Shown here: positions 5,714 through 6,017 of the stretch, piece by piece
Layout of the letters: each line of letters starts with the position of its first letter
Numbering within the stretch: position 1 is the first letter of the stretch
NCBI GenBank assembly: GCA_014239355.1
Contig: JAAZYZ010000060.1
Location: 1-6,017 of the forward strand
DNA: 6,017 nt
Direction: 5' to 3'
DNA from: Fidelibacterota bacterium
Lineage (GTDB): Bacteria; Marinisomatota; Marinisomatia; SCGC-AAA003-L08; TMED6
Program-made: the position numbers and the translations under genes
The notes under the pieces: model-generated
What the model was told of the DNA's origin: nothing
The model's database searches: none
What the model saw: the letters and a program-made list of their open reading frames with translations, nothing else

Positions 5714-5750
5714 AAAAAAACCCCTCTATAAAGAAGGGATTTTTTGTTTT
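5714..5750 (+). terminator. hairpin terminator after the selC relic
   Basis: An A-run plus CCCCT (5714-5725) can pair imperfectly with AGGGA plus a T-run (5735-5745), with a C-A mismatch, and is followed by TTTTTGTTTTT. The core resembles the terminator after selC (CCCCTC, TATA, then a purine arm), so it looks like a diverged homologue. It would end transcription from the small TPR gene before ileS. Confidence 0.65.
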
Positions 5751-5966
5751 TAGGGAGTTATTCATATTTGAATAATAGTAAAAAATAAACAAACTTAGTA
5801 TGGTACTAATTTATAGTAAACTAATATTATTTTAAAAATTGCATTCATTTCACTATTAAGATATTAAAATAAATTCAAAGTTTATGTGATAGATGTCAAT
5901 TATTATATTTTTACTAAACAAATAACTTTATTTTTACTAAATTTTGGGTCAATAAAAGATATAAAC
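5751..5966 (+). promoter_or_regulatory. AT-rich leader region upstream of ileS with small repeats
   Basis: I see no gene here. Inverted repeats are TTATTCA/TGAATAA at 5758-5775 and TTAGTA/TACTAA at 5795-5809. A 12-bp direct repeat, ATTTTTACTAAA, occurs at 5907-5918 and 5930-5941, spaced 23 bp apart. A weak sigma70-like pair, TTGCAT at 5839-5844 and TATTAA at 5862-5867 with 17-nt spacing, is one possible promoter. No T-box-like specifier structure or antiterminator was recognised. The promoter for ileS should lie in this stretch because a terminator precedes it, but its exact position is uncertain. Confidence 0.3.
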
Positions 5967-6017
5967 ATGGCAAAGAAATTTAAAGAAGTAAATAATCAAA
6001 TTAATTTTGTTGAATTA
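5967..6017 (+). CDS. ileS: 5' end of probable isoleucyl-tRNA synthetase (partial)
   Basis: An ATG at 5967 opens a frame of 17 codons that continues past the right edge. The predicted start MAKKFKEVNNQINFVEL resembles the N-terminus of bacterial IleS, where KFKE and a hydrophobic-acidic FxELE-type segment come before the FW and HIGH-motif regions. Those diagnostic motifs lie outside the window, so the assignment rests on the short N-terminus only. No strong ribosome binding site is visible; AAAAGAT lies about 6 nt upstream. IleS charges tRNA-Ile in the cytoplasm. A related class I synthetase or an unrelated lysine-rich N-terminus cannot be excluded. Confidence 0.55.
   Translation, partial: MAKKFKEVNNQINFVEL

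Noticed and set aside
5751..5966. T-box riboswitch controlling ileS
   Set aside because: No conserved T-box sequence, specifier loop arrangement or antiterminator/terminator pair was seen, and the inferred lineage is not one where T-boxes are usual.
1..6017. CRISPR array or transposon
   Set aside because: No regularly spaced repeats, transposase gene or terminal inverted repeats were found. The only substantial repeat is the pair of selC-derived copies.

Overview
The window is strongly AT-rich chromosomal DNA of a diderm (LPS-type) bacterium. All recognisable genes lie on the + strand. Evidence for a diderm comes from an adjacent lapA/lapB-like pair, a secreted SPOR-domain protein and a membrane-anchored M23 peptidase. 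The low GC, many TPR proteins and overall protein style resemble marine members of the FCB group, such as Marinimicrobia (SAR406). That placement is inference from style, not from a marker-gene comparison.

Layout. Positions 1-72 look like the 3' end of an upstream gene. A compact block follows from about 149 to 4957: an M23 endopeptidase (TTG start), miaB (tRNA ms2i6A37 methylthiotransferase), lapA, a lapB-like TPR protein and a SPOR-domain periplasmic protein. Gaps between these genes are 12 nt or less, or the genes overlap, so they probably form one operon. The block ends with a selenocysteine tRNA (selC, anticodon TCA) only 2 nt after the SPOR stop codon, and then a hairpin terminator. The organism therefore probably makes selenoproteins, although none is encoded here.

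Beyond selC lies an accessory-looking segment. It holds a short stretch of different composition, one small gene for a predicted secreted three-TPR protein (5138-5575), and then a displaced, decayed copy of the 3' part of the same tRNA-Sec at 5659-5708. This copy matches 47 of 50 bases, starts in the anticodon loop and ends after the T arm. It is followed by a second, related terminator. The two tRNA-Sec copies are offset by 761 bp. An intact tRNA followed by a displaced 3' fragment is the usual footprint of an element inserted into a tRNA gene, but the segment is tiny and encodes no integrase. It could be a decayed island, a cassette mobilised in trans, or a local duplication. This is the most interesting feature of the window.

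After the second terminator comes a 216-nt AT-rich intergenic region with small inverted and direct repeats built around TACTAA. The first 17 codons of a probable ileS (isoleucyl-tRNA synthetase) run off the right edge.

The core block links envelope work (peptidoglycan cleavage, LPS-related LapA/LapB, SPOR binding to septal peptidoglycan) with translation accuracy (MiaB, selC, IleS). MiaB normally acts on tRNAs that read UNN codons and carry A36-A37-A38, and the selC product has that loop.
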